Of a DNA stretch of 64,000 nucleotides, positions 8,103 to 19,400 are shown piece after piece. Both the position numbers and the translations under genes were made by a program. Below the pieces are notes generated by a model. That model was not told the DNA's origin, searched no databases, and saw only the letters and a program-made list of their open reading frames with translations. Each line of letters starts with the position of its first letter. The stretch's first letter is position 1. The stretch covers positions 1 to 64,000 of the forward strand of contig NZ_JXQQ01000008.1 of assembly GCF_000834655.1 (NCBI RefSeq), given 5' to 3'. Source of the stretch: Variovorax paradoxus (GTDB lineage: Bacteria > Pseudomonadota > Gammaproteobacteria > Burkholderiales > Burkholderiaceae_C).

Positions 8103-9719
8103 ATGGCCTACAAGCTAATAGATTTGTTTGCCGGTCCTGGTGGCCTAGGCGAAGGTTTCACTTCGTTCAACGAAGGTAAAACCTTTGAGATCGGTGTTTC
8201 CGCCGAGATGGACGCGAGCGCACATTCCACATTGCTCCTTAGGAGTTTTTTCCGAAAGGCAAAAAAACGCGGAAATGAAAGAGCGATGCTTGCCTACTAC
8301 AGGTTCTGCAACGAGGGAGTGAAGCACCCTCGCGATTTATTTCCGGAGCTGTGGGCGGCGGCGGCGGAAGAAGCTCAGCAGCTTACGTTGGGTAAGCCCG
8401 AAGACAATGAAAAACTCGACAAGCTTATTGCGATCAGGAACTTAAACGGAGAAAAGACGATTGTCATTGGTGGGCCCCCTTGCCAAGCGTATTCGCTCAT
8501 CGGGCGGGCCAAAAACAAGGGCAATGCAAAGTACGTTGCTGAAGATGATCATCGTCACTATCTTTATAAGGAATATCTTCGTATTCTTCATCTGTCGAAG
8601 CCGGTCATGTTTGTGATGGAGAATGTCAAAGGAATTCTTTCTTCTCGGGTGAATGAGCGGCAAGTGTTCCATGACATCTTGAATGATTTGACAGACCCAA
8701 CGCTTGCGGTAACAGGTAATTCAGGCGTCCGATACACAATTCATTCATTGGTCACGGACACACGCTTCGATTACGGCGCAGACCCTACTCAAATTGAGGC
8801 AAACGATTTCATCATTCGAGCGGAGGAATATGGGTTACCTCAAGCACGGCATCGCGTCGTTTTGCTTGGTGTCCGTGAAGACAAAAAATACTCTGGTGAT
8901 CAGTTGCTGAAAAAAGCATCGCCACTGGCGGTTGAGGACGCTATCAAGAAACTACCTGCATTGCGTAGTCAGTTAAGCAAAGACGATAGTGCGAAGAAAT
9001 GGTGCGAAATAGTCAGCGGGCTTGGTCGAGCTTTGAGCAAAAGTGCAAATGCCATCGAAGATCTGGCTGGCTTGTCCAAAACCCTTGCCAAGCAGGCATC
9101 TAAAATTTCCTCAGACTTTGGTACTGGTAGCCTTCGCTACGAGGATCCAGTTATGCGAGAAGCAATAACTGATTTCGAGCGGTGGGTCAGTGATGCGACT
9201 GGAAAGTTAAAGGTGCATCTAAACCATCAGGCCCGCTCGCACATGAATAGTGACTTAGGTCGCTATTTTTACGCAGCAACTTTTGCCGCGCATTATGGAC
9301 GTTCACCAAAGGGGCACGCCGACTTTAACCTGAAGGGACTGGCGCCTGCGCATGCAAACTGGAAAACTGGGAAATTCGCGGATCGATTCAGGGTGCAGCA
9401 ATATGGAGCGCCGAGTACTACCGTCACCAGCCATATCGCAAAAGATGGTCATTACTATATTCATCCCGACCCTTTGCAGTGTCGAAGTTTGACCGTGCGC
9501 GAAGCCGCACGCCTTCAAACTTTTCCGGATAACTATTTTTTTCAGGGAAATCGCACACAGCAATATCATCAAGTTGGAAACGCCGTGCCACCAATGCTGG
9601 CGTTTCAGATTGCAGGCGTTTGTGAGAGTATCCTAAAGAACTCGCCTGGGAAAAAAACAGGGGAAGATTCACACGTGCGAATAGTCAGGAGTTCCAATGC
9701 GACTGAAGAATGTGCCTAG
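8103..9719 (+). CDS. DNA (cytosine-5-)-methyltransferase
   Basis: A 538-residue C5-cytosine methyltransferase. Conserved motifs in order: I DLFAGPGGLGEGF (about 7-19), IV GGPPCQAYSL with catalytic Cys near 126, VI FVMENVKGI, VIII EEYGLPQARHRVVLLG, and X QVGNAVPPM near 490. About 100 extra residues lie between motifs I and IV, and the recognition domain falls between VIII and IX. The recognition sequence cannot be predicted by eye. There is no adjacent classical restriction endonuclease: the partners are vsr immediately upstream and, convergently, the dual-ATPase kinase/receiver pair. Its 3' end overlaps the receiver gene by 51 bases. Codon use is much less GC-biased than in the surrounding housekeeping genes, indicating horizontal acquisition. 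Confidence 0.95.
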   Translation: MAYKLIDLFAGPGGLGEGFTSFNEGKTFEIGVSAEMDASAHSTLLLRSFFRKAKKRGNERAMLAYYRFCNEGVKHPRDLFPELWAAAAEEAQQLTLGKPEDNEKLDKLIAIRNLNGEKTIVIGGPPCQAYSLIGRAKNKGNAKYVAEDDHRHYLYKEYLRILHLSKPVMFVMENVKGILSSRVNERQVFHDILNDLTDPTLAVTGNSGVRYTIHSLVTDTRFDYGADPTQIEANDFIIRAEEYGLPQARHRVVLLGVREDKKYSGDQLLKKASPLAVEDAIKKLPALRSQLSKDDSAKKWCEIVSGLGRALSKSANAIEDLAGLSKTLAKQASKISSDFGTGSLRYEDPVMREAITDFERWVSDATGKLKVHLNHQARSHMNSDLGRYFYAATFAAHYGRSPKGHADFNLKGLAPAHANWKTGKFADRFRVQQYGAPSTTVTSHIAKDGHYYIHPDPLQCRSLTVREAARLQTFPDNYFFQGNRTQQYHQVGNAVPPMLAFQIAGVCESILKNSPGKKTGEDSHVRIVRSSNATEECA

Positions 9720-10841
9720 TCGCTCAACCATTGAGGGGAGAAATTCGCTTGCGACCGAGGCTACACGCGTCTCTTTTTGCAGCATACTTTTCGCATCATC
9801 GCCGTTGACAGGAATTGATCTAATAAGATCAAAACGCACCATGAACGGACCAATGTTCTCGTTCTGCGAGAGCTTCATTGGAGGAAGAAAATGAAGAGAA
9901 CTTTTGCTTCTATGCTGGGTAAACGCGCGTTGCTTGTTCTGCGCTTTTTCTAGATTCTGACGTACTGAGTCAGGAATTTTTTCACCTTTGGAGGTATGGG
10001 CATTCTGTTCAGCGGTGTATTTTTCAATGGCCGAAAGCATTTTTCCCCATTCCAAGCTTTCGTCGTCACAAACAGCTAGCTGAATTGATTCAACTTTCCC
10101 TGTTGCCAGATCGCATCGAGGTGTTATCACGACTTCAAGCGTCCCATTTGCATGCCGGACAATATCACCTGTGCGTAATGTCTCGTGTATTGGTGGGACA
10201 ACGTACCATTCCTCGGGATGCGCGCGTTGTTTGAATTTTTCTAAAAGGGAGGCATAAACATGCGATGTTATATGCCTTGCCATGGCCGTAGCCAAAAAAT
10301 CTTCATTTTGAATGCTGGGCTCTTCGAGCCAATTGCTCCAACGCGGCCAAACTGAGTGAAAAAAGAAACGCGCCATTTCTTTTTTTATTTCTTTTTGAGC
10401 GCGCCGCACGCAAATGATCATTGGAGTTTCCGAAATTAGCCAATTCAAAACGGCGCTGGTCCCTTCATTTTCCTCCCCTCCTTTTGTAAATACTTTTACC
10501 TGCGCTTTCGCATAACTTGGAATGTCGGCGCCACTAGGCTCCCCAGTGAACATCGCGATCGCGGCAAGCTCCGATTGAAGCAAGATATCTAAAACCTCAT
10601 TTCCCGAGCGATCCATTGATTCTTTGCCAGGCGCCGCAAGTCTCAGATCAACAATCCCCGCGTCGAAGTCACACAGTTCGATTTTTGCTCGTGCTTCCTC
10701 TAAAGTCGAAACCACCGTCAGCACATAATTAACATTGGCCTTCAAGCTGGCGCGAACATTTTGGCGCTGAATTGTGTTTTTCCACTCTTCTTGCTCTTGG
10801 GGATTGTCTTCCACCAGTAAAAGGCGAACGATCTCAGTCAT
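9669..10841 (-). CDS. Receiver-domain protein with an unrecognised C-terminal domain
   Basis: A 390-residue protein. Residues 5-135 form a response-regulator receiver domain with all key residues: Glu11/Asp12 in LLVEDN, phospho-acceptor Asp65 in IVDLRL, Thr99 in MFTGEP and Lys120 in VFTKGG. The remaining 250 residues match no DNA-binding output domain I know. They include a charged helical segment (RRAQKEIKKEMARFFF), then TGDIVRHANGTLEVVITPRCDLATGK near 224-249, where the motif TPRCDL stands out, and a Lys/Gln-rich helix. The start at 10841 (MTEIVRLLL) is preceded by AAAGGA. It overlaps the 3' end of the upstream kinase gene by 8 bases, so the two are surely cotranscribed and translationally coupled. 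The phosphorelay partnership is inference; the effector activity is unknown. Confidence 0.85.
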   Translation of the reverse strand: MTEIVRLLLVEDNPQEQEEWKNTIQRQNVRASLKANVNYVLTVVSTLEEARAKIELCDFDAGIVDLRLAAPGKESMDRSGNEVLDILLQSELAAIAMFTGEPSGADIPSYAKAQVKVFTKGGEENEGTSAVLNWLISETPMIICVRRAQKEIKKEMARFFFHSVWPRWSNWLEEPSIQNEDFLATAMARHITSHVYASLLEKFKQRAHPEEWYVVPPIHETLRTGDIVRHANGTLEVVITPRCDLATGKVESIQLAVCDDESLEWGKMLSAIEKYTAEQNAHTSKGEKIPDSVRQNLEKAQNKQRAFTQHRSKSSLHFLPPMKLSQNENIGPFMVRFDLIRSIPVNGDDAKSMLQKETRVASVASEFLPSMVERLGTFFSRIGTPDYSHV

Positions 10842-13047
10842 TTTTTCCTTTCGGTTGCTTTTGAGGGAAGTCAATTATGAATGTCGTATCTGCTGTATCA
10901 GCCATAAAACGCAAATCACCTTTACTGGCTCTGCATGCTTCCCGAGCTATAGCTAGTCCAAGGCCCGTGCCTTCTGAGCGCAGGCTAAACCCGACTTGAA
11001 AGAGTCTTGTCGCGTAGTTGTCCTCTATAGGCGGGCCATTGTTTGCTATGTAGATATGAACATTATCGTCAGACTGGTCGGCACTTATCGCGATGTACTT
11101 GTCCTGTTGTTCTACTGTGTCAAGCCAATGAATAGCATTTTCAAAAATATTCATCACTGCCGCTTGAAGGTCCTCGGGAAAGCCAAAAGCGGAGAGTGAG
11201 GGTATTTCTTCTGTCTTGATCTTAATATTGCCAGATGAGATAGCGTCACCAAAAAGAAGAATTGCTGCTTCAATTGGCTCTTTGAGATTAAATGAGCGCG
11301 GCGCTCCTCTTTTTTTTCCGCCCAAAGGATCTAGGCGTTTAATAAGGCGACTCATTTGTTTAACCCCATCAAGAATTACTAGGAGTTGGCGTGGCAGTTG
11401 CTCTCTAGCTAATATGCCTGCGGCATCGGTGCTAAGCAAGATGTTGCTATCTTCATTTAAATGCCTAGCGGCATTGGTCATCGGATTGAGAATTCGTCGA
11501 CCTTCATGAATGACCTGCGCAACAACTAGGCCAAGCGCTGCGCGAGATTGCAAAATCTTTTGAAAAGCATCAATTTCTTCTAGAGAGGCGGAAAGGGCTG
11601 CTGAGTCTTTTTCCGCGGCGCGCCTTAGAGGTGCTCTATGCGCTTCGGGGGTCTTTTCAATTGCCTTATTTATTGCCGGTAAAGCTGCGAGTTCCTTAGT
11701 GGCATCCAAATCCGCCACAACTCGTCGACTCAGACCAGCTTTTTCCCGAAAGGCAATGCGACGCTCCTCAACATGAAGAAGGACGCCTTGGAGTATTCTC
11801 TTTAGTCTCGCAAACGCCCCGTTGTGCTCCAAACCCTCTCTACTGCTGCGCTCGATTAGTTTTGAGCGATTCTCCGAATCGATGGTAACTCTTCCAGAAA
11901 CTTGGGAAAGCCCGAGTTTTCGAGAGGGGTTTTGAACGCGCTGACGTTCCAGCTCAAGCCAGTCGTTTTCAGGGTCCCCGTAAGGTCGAATCCTGAAACC
12001 CTCTCTAAACATCGCAATACCTGAGCTATCGTTCAAAATTCTGCGTGCAGCGCGAATTCCGATTTCTTCGAAATTTAGCCCCATTCGTCGAAATAGGTCT
12101 GCTACAGCATCTGCTTCGCGGTCGTAAACGTTAAGTTCGACGAAAATTGCGCCGCATGATTCTTCATCCGAATTTAATGGGGGGGCAGCAACATCGATTG
12201 ATTGCTCGACGCTGTCTCCTCTAGATATTTTAAAGGTGCCCTCAAATCTGCCCTCCTCCGTGAACATGCCGACCAGTTGATAGTCGGCATGTTCAGCGAC
12301 ACGAAATGGTCTAATAACCGTTGGGTCTTCGTTTTCATGCTGAGGGGAAATGGCATCGTTATTTAACTCAGCAAGAATTTCTACTCCGTCAAACCCAGAG
12401 GACGACTTGGTAAATCCTGAGAGATTGAGCCGAATTTCAAAAGATGAGAGTTTTTCCTGCGAAGGAGAGGCGACGCGACGGAGCTCTCGTATAAGAGATT
12501 CAACGCGCTTTTTTGTCCATTCATCTCTCAAGTCGGAGATTTTTAGGACTACGCCCGTTGAAATGCCAGAATCGCCGGGAATATTCCGAGTTTCAACAGG
12601 GATTTCGATTAAATCAAGGTAGGTGTCAGCTAAAAAATCTTCCCAATTAACGACGACGCTGGTCTCAACGAGTCGTTCCTCGGCATCAAAAGAAACTGCC
12701 GTTAGGGTCGTTTTTGATCCCAAACGTGATGCAGCGAATCGCCCAATGCCCTTTGCCCCCAGCATCTTTCGACCCTTTGGGCTTTCTGATCGCTTTAATT
12801 TGTCGTCGGTTGCGGGTTCAAACCAGCGATTAGCGACCACTTCCGGTGTCATGCCATGACCTTCATCAATCACGACAATTTCTCCGAGCGAGGAGGGAGG
12901 ATTCCTAGGGGTGATCTCTATCGAAACATAAGGGGAATCCGCGTCATAGGCATTTTTTACTAGCTCAATTACTGCAGCCTCCGGGCCGCTGATCAGCTGG
13001 TCCCCAATAGTACGAATAATGCGGGCGCGTGGCCTTAGCTTTGCCAT
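10834..13047 (-). CDS. Dual-GHKL protein: MutL/Hsp90-type ATPase fused to histidine kinase
   Basis: A 737-residue protein with two separate GHKL ATPase modules. The N-terminal one (about 1-200) is of MutL/MORC/Hsp90 type: ELVKNAYDAD (N-box), VVIDEGHGM (G1) and GAKGIGRFAASRLG (G2). The C-terminal one (about 500-735) is histidine-kinase type: a dimerisation/phospho-acceptor helix with VVAQVIHEGRR (candidate His514), N-box MNIFENAIHW, an IANNGPPI G1 with Asn in place of the usual Asp, and GFSLRSEGTGLGLAIA. A middle region of about 300 residues has no recognised motif. There is no transmembrane segment, so it would sense something cytoplasmic. ATG 13047 follows AGGTG by 7 bases; a GTG nine bases upstream is less likely. 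Base composition is AT-rich relative to gyrB. It is followed directly by the receiver gene. Confidence 0.88.
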   Translation of the reverse strand: MAKLRPRARIIRTIGDQLISGPEAAVIELVKNAYDADSPYVSIEITPRNPPSSLGEIVVIDEGHGMTPEVVANRWFEPATDDKLKRSESPKGRKMLGAKGIGRFAASRLGSKTTLTAVSFDAEERLVETSVVVNWEDFLADTYLDLIEIPVETRNIPGDSGISTGVVLKISDLRDEWTKKRVESLIRELRRVASPSQEKLSSFEIRLNLSGFTKSSSGFDGVEILAELNNDAISPQHENEDPTVIRPFRVAEHADYQLVGMFTEEGRFEGTFKISRGDSVEQSIDVAAPPLNSDEESCGAIFVELNVYDREADAVADLFRRMGLNFEEIGIRAARRILNDSSGIAMFREGFRIRPYGDPENDWLELERQRVQNPSRKLGLSQVSGRVTIDSENRSKLIERSSREGLEHNGAFARLKRILQGVLLHVEERRIAFREKAGLSRRVVADLDATKELAALPAINKAIEKTPEAHRAPLRRAAEKDSAALSASLEEIDAFQKILQSRAALGLVVAQVIHEGRRILNPMTNAARHLNEDSNILLSTDAAGILAREQLPRQLLVILDGVKQMSRLIKRLDPLGGKKRGAPRSFNLKEPIEAAILLFGDAISSGNIKIKTEEIPSLSAFGFPEDLQAAVMNIFENAIHWLDTVEQQDKYIAISADQSDDNVHIYIANNGPPIEDNYATRLFQVGFSLRSEGTGLGLAIAREACRASKGDLRFMADTADTTFIIDFPQKQPKGKND

Positions 13048-13133
13048 AGGAAGCACCTATTAGAGGTCCCCGTCATCGGAGAGGAACAAACACCGCTTAA
13101 ATGTAGAACTATTCGGGCGATGTTTCGTACTTT

Positions 13134-15767
<2,634 letters not shown>

Positions 15768-15839
15768 CTATCTCTCTCACGGCATCGACGTGATTTTTCG
15801 GGCTCTCGAGAACTCAATTCACCGCCTCTTGAAAGCGCA

Positions 15840-15861
15840 AACCCGCGGAGGGCCGCGGGTT
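15840..15861 (-). terminator. Hairpin between dnaN and gyrB
   Basis: AACCCGCGG (15840-15848) pairs perfectly with CCGCGGGTT (15853-15861) across a 4-base loop. Read on the minus strand it follows the dnaN stop by about 30 bases and leads into TGCGCTTTCAAG, a poor T-tract. It may act as a partial terminator or attenuator ahead of gyrB; function is inferred. Confidence 0.5.
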
Positions 15862-15890
15862 GTCTGCGCAAGGCGCTTGTTGTCTGTCTG

Positions 15891-16997
15891 TTAAATCCGC
15901 ATCGGCATCACGACGTACTTGAAGGATGCGTTCTCGGGGATGGTCAGTAACGCCGAGCTGTTGGAGTCGGCAAGGTCCAGCTTGACCATGTCCTGGTCCA
16001 TGTTCGACAGCGCGTCGATCAGGTAGGTGACGTTGAAGCCGATCTCGATGGCGTCGCCGCCGTAGTCGATGTCGAGCTCGTCCTGGGCTTCTTCCTGCTC
16101 GGCGTTGTTCGATGCGATGCGCAGCGTGCCCGGCTCGATGTTCAGGCGCACGCCCTTGAACTTCTCGCTCGTCAGGATGGCGGTGCGCTGCAGGCTGGCC
16201 AAGAGCGGCGCGCGGCCGAGCGTGACGGTGTTCTTGTGGTTCTTCGGAATCACGCGGTTGTAGTCGGGGAACTTGCCCTCGACCAGCTTGGTGACGAACT
16301 CCATGCCGCCGAAGCTGAACTTGGCCTGGTTGTTCGCGAACTGCATCTCGATGGCGCCTTCGGCGTCGGACAGGAGGCGCTGCATTTCGAGCACCGTCTT
16401 GCGCGGCAGGATCACTTCCTGGCGCGGCACTTCGACGTCCAGCATGGCCGAGGAGAACGCCAGGCGGTGGCCGTCGGTGGCCACCAGGCTCAGCTGCTTG
16501 CCTTCGGCCACGAAGAGGATGCCGTTCAGGTAATAGCGGATGTCATGCACGGCCATCGCGAACGAGACCTGCGAGAGCAGGTCCTTCAGCGTCTTTTGCG
16601 GCACGCTGAACACGGGACCGAAATTGGCAGCCTCCTGCACCAGCGGAAAGTCTTCGGCGGGCAGCGACTGCAGCGTGAAGCGGCTCTTGCCGCCCTTGAG
16701 CACCAGCTTGCTCGCGCTGGACTCCAGGCTCACGGTCTGGTCGGCCGGCATGGTGCGCAGGATGTCGATGAGCTTGCGCGCGCCAATGGTGGTGGTGAAG
16801 TTGCCTTCGTCACCGCCCAGCTCGGCCGTGGTGCGGATCTGGATCTCGAGGTCGCTGGTGGTCAGCTGGAGCTGCCCGCCGGTCTTGCGGATCAGCACGT
16901 TCGCCAGGATCGGCAGCGTGTGGCGCCGCTCGACGATGCCCGACACCGACTGCAGCGCTGCAAGAACCTTGTCTTGGGTTGCCTTCAAAACGATCAT
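15891..16997 (-). CDS. dnaN: DNA polymerase III subunit beta (sliding clamp)
   Basis: A 368-residue beta clamp, the processivity ring for DNA polymerase III and a docking site for Hda, MutS, MutL and others. The start MIVLKATQDKVLAALQSVSGIVERRHTLPIL and the end ENASFKYVVMPMRI match the family, and the length is standard (366 in E. coli). It sits between dnaA (89 bases upstream) and gyrB, the canonical origin order. recF, which often follows dnaN in gammaproteobacteria, is absent here, as is usual in Burkholderiales. Confidence 0.98.
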   Translation of the reverse strand: MIVLKATQDKVLAALQSVSGIVERRHTLPILANVLIRKTGGQLQLTTSDLEIQIRTTAELGGDEGNFTTTIGARKLIDILRTMPADQTVSLESSASKLVLKGGKSRFTLQSLPAEDFPLVQEAANFGPVFSVPQKTLKDLLSQVSFAMAVHDIRYYLNGILFVAEGKQLSLVATDGHRLAFSSAMLDVEVPRQEVILPRKTVLEMQRLLSDAEGAIEMQFANNQAKFSFGGMEFVTKLVEGKFPDYNRVIPKNHKNTVTLGRAPLLASLQRTAILTSEKFKGVRLNIEPGTLRIASNNAEQEEAQDELDIDYGGDAIEIGFNVTYLIDALSNMDQDMVKLDLADSNSSALLTIPENASFKYVVMPMRI

Positions 16998-17086
16998 GTC
17001 TTCTTCCTCTTCTCTTATCTCTTTGAATCAGCTTGTAAGACGCCATTCTCCGCTGTCGCGAGGGGCATTCCTGATGACATCCGGCT

Positions 17087-18466
17087 TCAGCCCTTGAGCG
17101 TCTGTTCGAGGACGTGCAGCTGCTGGTTGAGCTCGGTGAGCTGCTGGCGCTCGCCCGAGATCTTGCGCACCGCGTGCAGCACCGTCGTGTGATCGCGCCC
17201 GCCGAACAGCTCGCCGATTTCCGGCAGGCTCTTCTGGGTGAGCTCCTTGGCCAGGTACATCGCGATCTGCCGCGGCCGCGCAATGCTGGCCGGGCGTTTC
17301 TTGCTGTACATGTCGGCGACCTTGATCTTGTAGTAGTCGGCCACCGTCTTCTGGATATTCTCGACCGAGATCTGGCGATTCTGGATCGACAGCAGGTCGC
17401 GCAGCGCCTCGCGCGCCAGGGCGATCGAGATCTCCTTCTGGTTGAAGCGCGAGTAAGCCAGGATCTTGCGCAGCGCCCCTTCGAGCTCGCGCACGTTGGA
17501 GCGCACGTTCTTGGCAACGAAGAAAGCCACCTCTTCAGGCATCTCTGCCGATTCGGCGCGCGCCTTGTTGATAAGAATGGCCACGCGCATCTCGAGCTCG
17601 GGCGGCTCGATGGCCACCGTGAGTCCCGAATCGAAGCGCGACACCAGGCGCTCGTGGATGTCCGCCAAGCCCTTCGGATAGGTGTCGCTGGTCATCACGA
17701 TGTGCGACTTCTTGGCGAGCAGGGCTTCGAACGCGTTGAAGAATTCTTCCTGCGTGCGATCCTTGTTGGCGAAGAACTGCACATCGTCGATCAGCAACAG
17801 ATCCAGCGAGTGGTAGCGCTCCTTGAACTCATCGAAAGTCTTGCGCTGATAGGCTTTGACCACATCCGAGACGAACTGCTCGGCGTGGATGTAGAGAACT
17901 TTGGAATCGGGCCGGTCGGCCAGGAGCCGGTTACCCACAGCGTGCATGAGGTGGGTCTTGCCCAGGCCGACGCCGCCGTAGATGAAAAGCGGGTTGTACA
18001 GATGGCCCGGCATGCCGGCCACGTGCATCGCGGCGGCGCGCGCCATGCGGTTGGCTGTGCCTTCGACCAGCGTGTCGAAGGTGAGACCCGAATTGAGGCG
18101 GTTCTTGAAGCCGGCGGCGGCCGGCTCCTCGCCCGGACCTGCCACGTCGCGCGGCACATCGGTCTCGGTCATCACGGCGACGGGCGCTGAGCGCACGGGC
18201 GCTTCGCGAGGAGCAAGCGCTAACTCGACGGCCACTGGCTGGCCGTACATCTTCTCGGCCATGGCGGCGATCTTGCCGGCGTACTGGGCCCGGATCCAGT
18301 CGAGCTTGAAACGGTTGGCCACGAACACCGTCATGCGCGAGAGGTCGTCGGCGACCTGCGCTGTCAGGGGCTTGATCCAGGTGTTGAACTGCTGCTCGGA
18401 CAGCTCCTGCGCGAGCTGGTCGACGCAGGCCTGCCAGAGGCTTTCGCCGATGCCGTCAGTCGACAT
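17087..18466 (-). CDS. dnaA: Chromosomal replication initiator protein DnaA
   Basis: A 459-residue initiator ATPase that binds DnaA boxes and melts oriC. Domain I begins [25 protein letters not shown]. Domain III has Walker [16 protein letters not shown] (about 161-175) and Walker [11 protein letters not shown] (near 228). Domain IV carries the DnaA signature [15 protein letters not shown] near 424. The gene contains a DnaA-box-like TTACCCACA at 17931-17939 within its own coding sequence. It points away from rpmH, with the putative origin between. Confidence 0.98.
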   Translation of the reverse strand: MSTDGIGESLWQACVDQLAQELSEQQFNTWIKPLTAQVADDLSRMTVFVANRFKLDWIRAQYAGKIAAMAEKMYGQPVAVELALAPREAPVRSAPVAVMTETDVPRDVAGPGEEPAAAGFKNRLNSGLTFDTLVEGTANRMARAAAMHVAGMPGHLYNPLFIYGGVGLGKTHLMHAVGNRLLADRPDSKVLYIHAEQFVSDVVKAYQRKTFDEFKERYHSLDLLLIDDVQFFANKDRTQEEFFNAFEALLAKKSHIVMTSDTYPKGLADIHERLVSRFDSGLTVAIEPPELEMRVAILINKARAESAEMPEEVAFFVAKNVRSNVRELEGALRKILAYSRFNQKEISIALAREALRDLLSIQNRQISVENIQKTVADYYKIKVADMYSKKRPASIARPRQIAMYLAKELTQKSLPEIGELFGGRDHTTVLHAVRKISGERQQLTELNQQLHVLEQTLKG

Positions 18467-18617
18467 GGGCGCTTTGAAAAGTGGTGAATCCCTCGGGCAT
18501 TTCTTGGTATAGGTATTGTGGATATTCTCTGCTGGAAGGCGCCGGGCATTCTAACTTGTCAAAACCTTATCCACACGCTGTGGACGGCTGCGAAAGGCCC
18601 GCAAATCCGGTCGAAGA
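18467..18617. other. oriC: Putative chromosomal origin of replication (oriC) region
   Basis: The dnaA-rpmH divergent intergenic region is the usual origin site in betaproteobacteria. It contains a perfect DnaA box TTATCCACA at 18567-18575 and an inverted near-perfect one (TGTGGATAT) at 18517-18525, with CCACACGCTGTGG forming a short palindrome next to the first box. Genes point away from this region on both sides, as expected for leading-strand transcription. Only two good boxes are visible and there is no long AT-rich unwinding tract, so the functional origin may extend further or be compact. Confidence 0.65.
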
Positions 18618-18646
18618 TTGTTCCGCGGCCGAATGTTTGCGATAAT
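18618..18646 (+). promoter_or_regulatory. Sigma-70-like promoter for rpmH operon
   Basis: TTGTTC (18618-18623) and GATAAT (18641-18646) are separated by exactly 17 bases. The -10 hexamer matches consensus at five of six positions, the -35 at three. It lies about 108 bases upstream of the rpmH ATG and would drive rpmH-rnpA-yidD-yidC. Confidence 0.6.
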
Positions 18647-18753
18647 TGCGGGTTTCCCTGAAAACCTCATTGCGTCTTTCGGGGGCCATCCGAAACTCGC
18701 TCCCCAGCGCCCGCTGCTTTTCGCATGCGGAAATCAGGGAATCAGGAACCATC

Positions 18754-18888
18754 ATGAAACGCACATACCAAGCATCCAAAGTCCGCCGCGCCCGTACCCA
18801 CGGCTTTCTGGTCCGCATGAAGACCCGCGGCGGCCGTGCCGTCATCAACGCACGCCGCGCCAAGGGCCGCAAGCGCCTGGCCGTCTGA
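18754..18888 (+). CDS. rpmH: 50S ribosomal protein L34
   Basis: A 44-residue, highly basic ribosomal protein ([18 protein letters not shown]...KRLAV), the standard length and sequence for L34, a late-assembling component of the large subunit. Start ATG 18754 is preceded by a GGGAATCAGGA stretch. It is the first gene of the conserved rpmH-rnpA-yidD-yidC block reading away from dnaA. Confidence 0.98.
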   Translation: MKRTYQASKVRRARTHGFLVRMKTRGGRAVINARRAKGRKRLAV

Positions 18889-18989
18889 CGGCAGCCCACC
18901 TGCCGTTGCCAGCAGCCGACCCGCCGGCGCCAGCTTCCTCGGCTAGCGCTCACGGCCCGACCGGAAACGACGGACGCGGCTCGGTTTCC

Positions 18990-19400
18990 ATGCAGCGGCT
19001 CAAGACCCGCGCGCAATTCCAGGCCGTCCTCGCAGGTGCCACCGTGGCGCGCACTGCTCATTTCGCATTGCATCGCTGTGCGCTCGATCTCGGATCGAGC
19101 GCGGCTCCGCTGTTCGCGTCCGACGATGTCTGGCTGGGCGCCATGGTGCCCAAGCGCTGGGCGCGTCGCGCCGTCACGCGCAACGCCATCAAGCGACAGA
19201 TCTATACCGTGAGCGCCGCATCCGACGTCGGCCTGCCCCGTGCTGCGCACGTGGTGCGGCTGCGGGCGGGGTTCGATCGCAAGGAGTTCGTGAGCGCGTC
19301 CTCGGACAAGCTCAAGGGCGCCGTTCGCGCCGAACTCCAGCAATTGCTGGCTCGCGCCGCGCGTTCGCCGGCACCACCTTCTTCCCGCTCCTCCTCATGA
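18990..19400 (+). CDS. rnpA: Ribonuclease P protein component
   Basis: A 136-residue protein subunit of RNase P, which with the M1 RNA trims the 5' ends of tRNA precursors. The N-terminal MQRLKTRAQFQAVL and the RNR-like signature RRAVTRNAIKRQIY (about 64-77) are present, and the sequence is strongly basic. A long in-frame upstream extension overlaps rpmH out of frame and is not coding; ATG 18990 gives the family start. The C-terminal Ser/Pro/Arg tail is non-conserved. Its stop overlaps the yidD start (ATGA), showing translational coupling. Confidence 0.93.
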   Translation: MQRLKTRAQFQAVLAGATVARTAHFALHRCALDLGSSAAPLFASDDVWLGAMVPKRWARRAVTRNAIKRQIYTVSAASDVGLPRAAHVVRLRAGFDRKEFVSASSDKLKGAVRAELQQLLARAARSPAPPSSRSSS

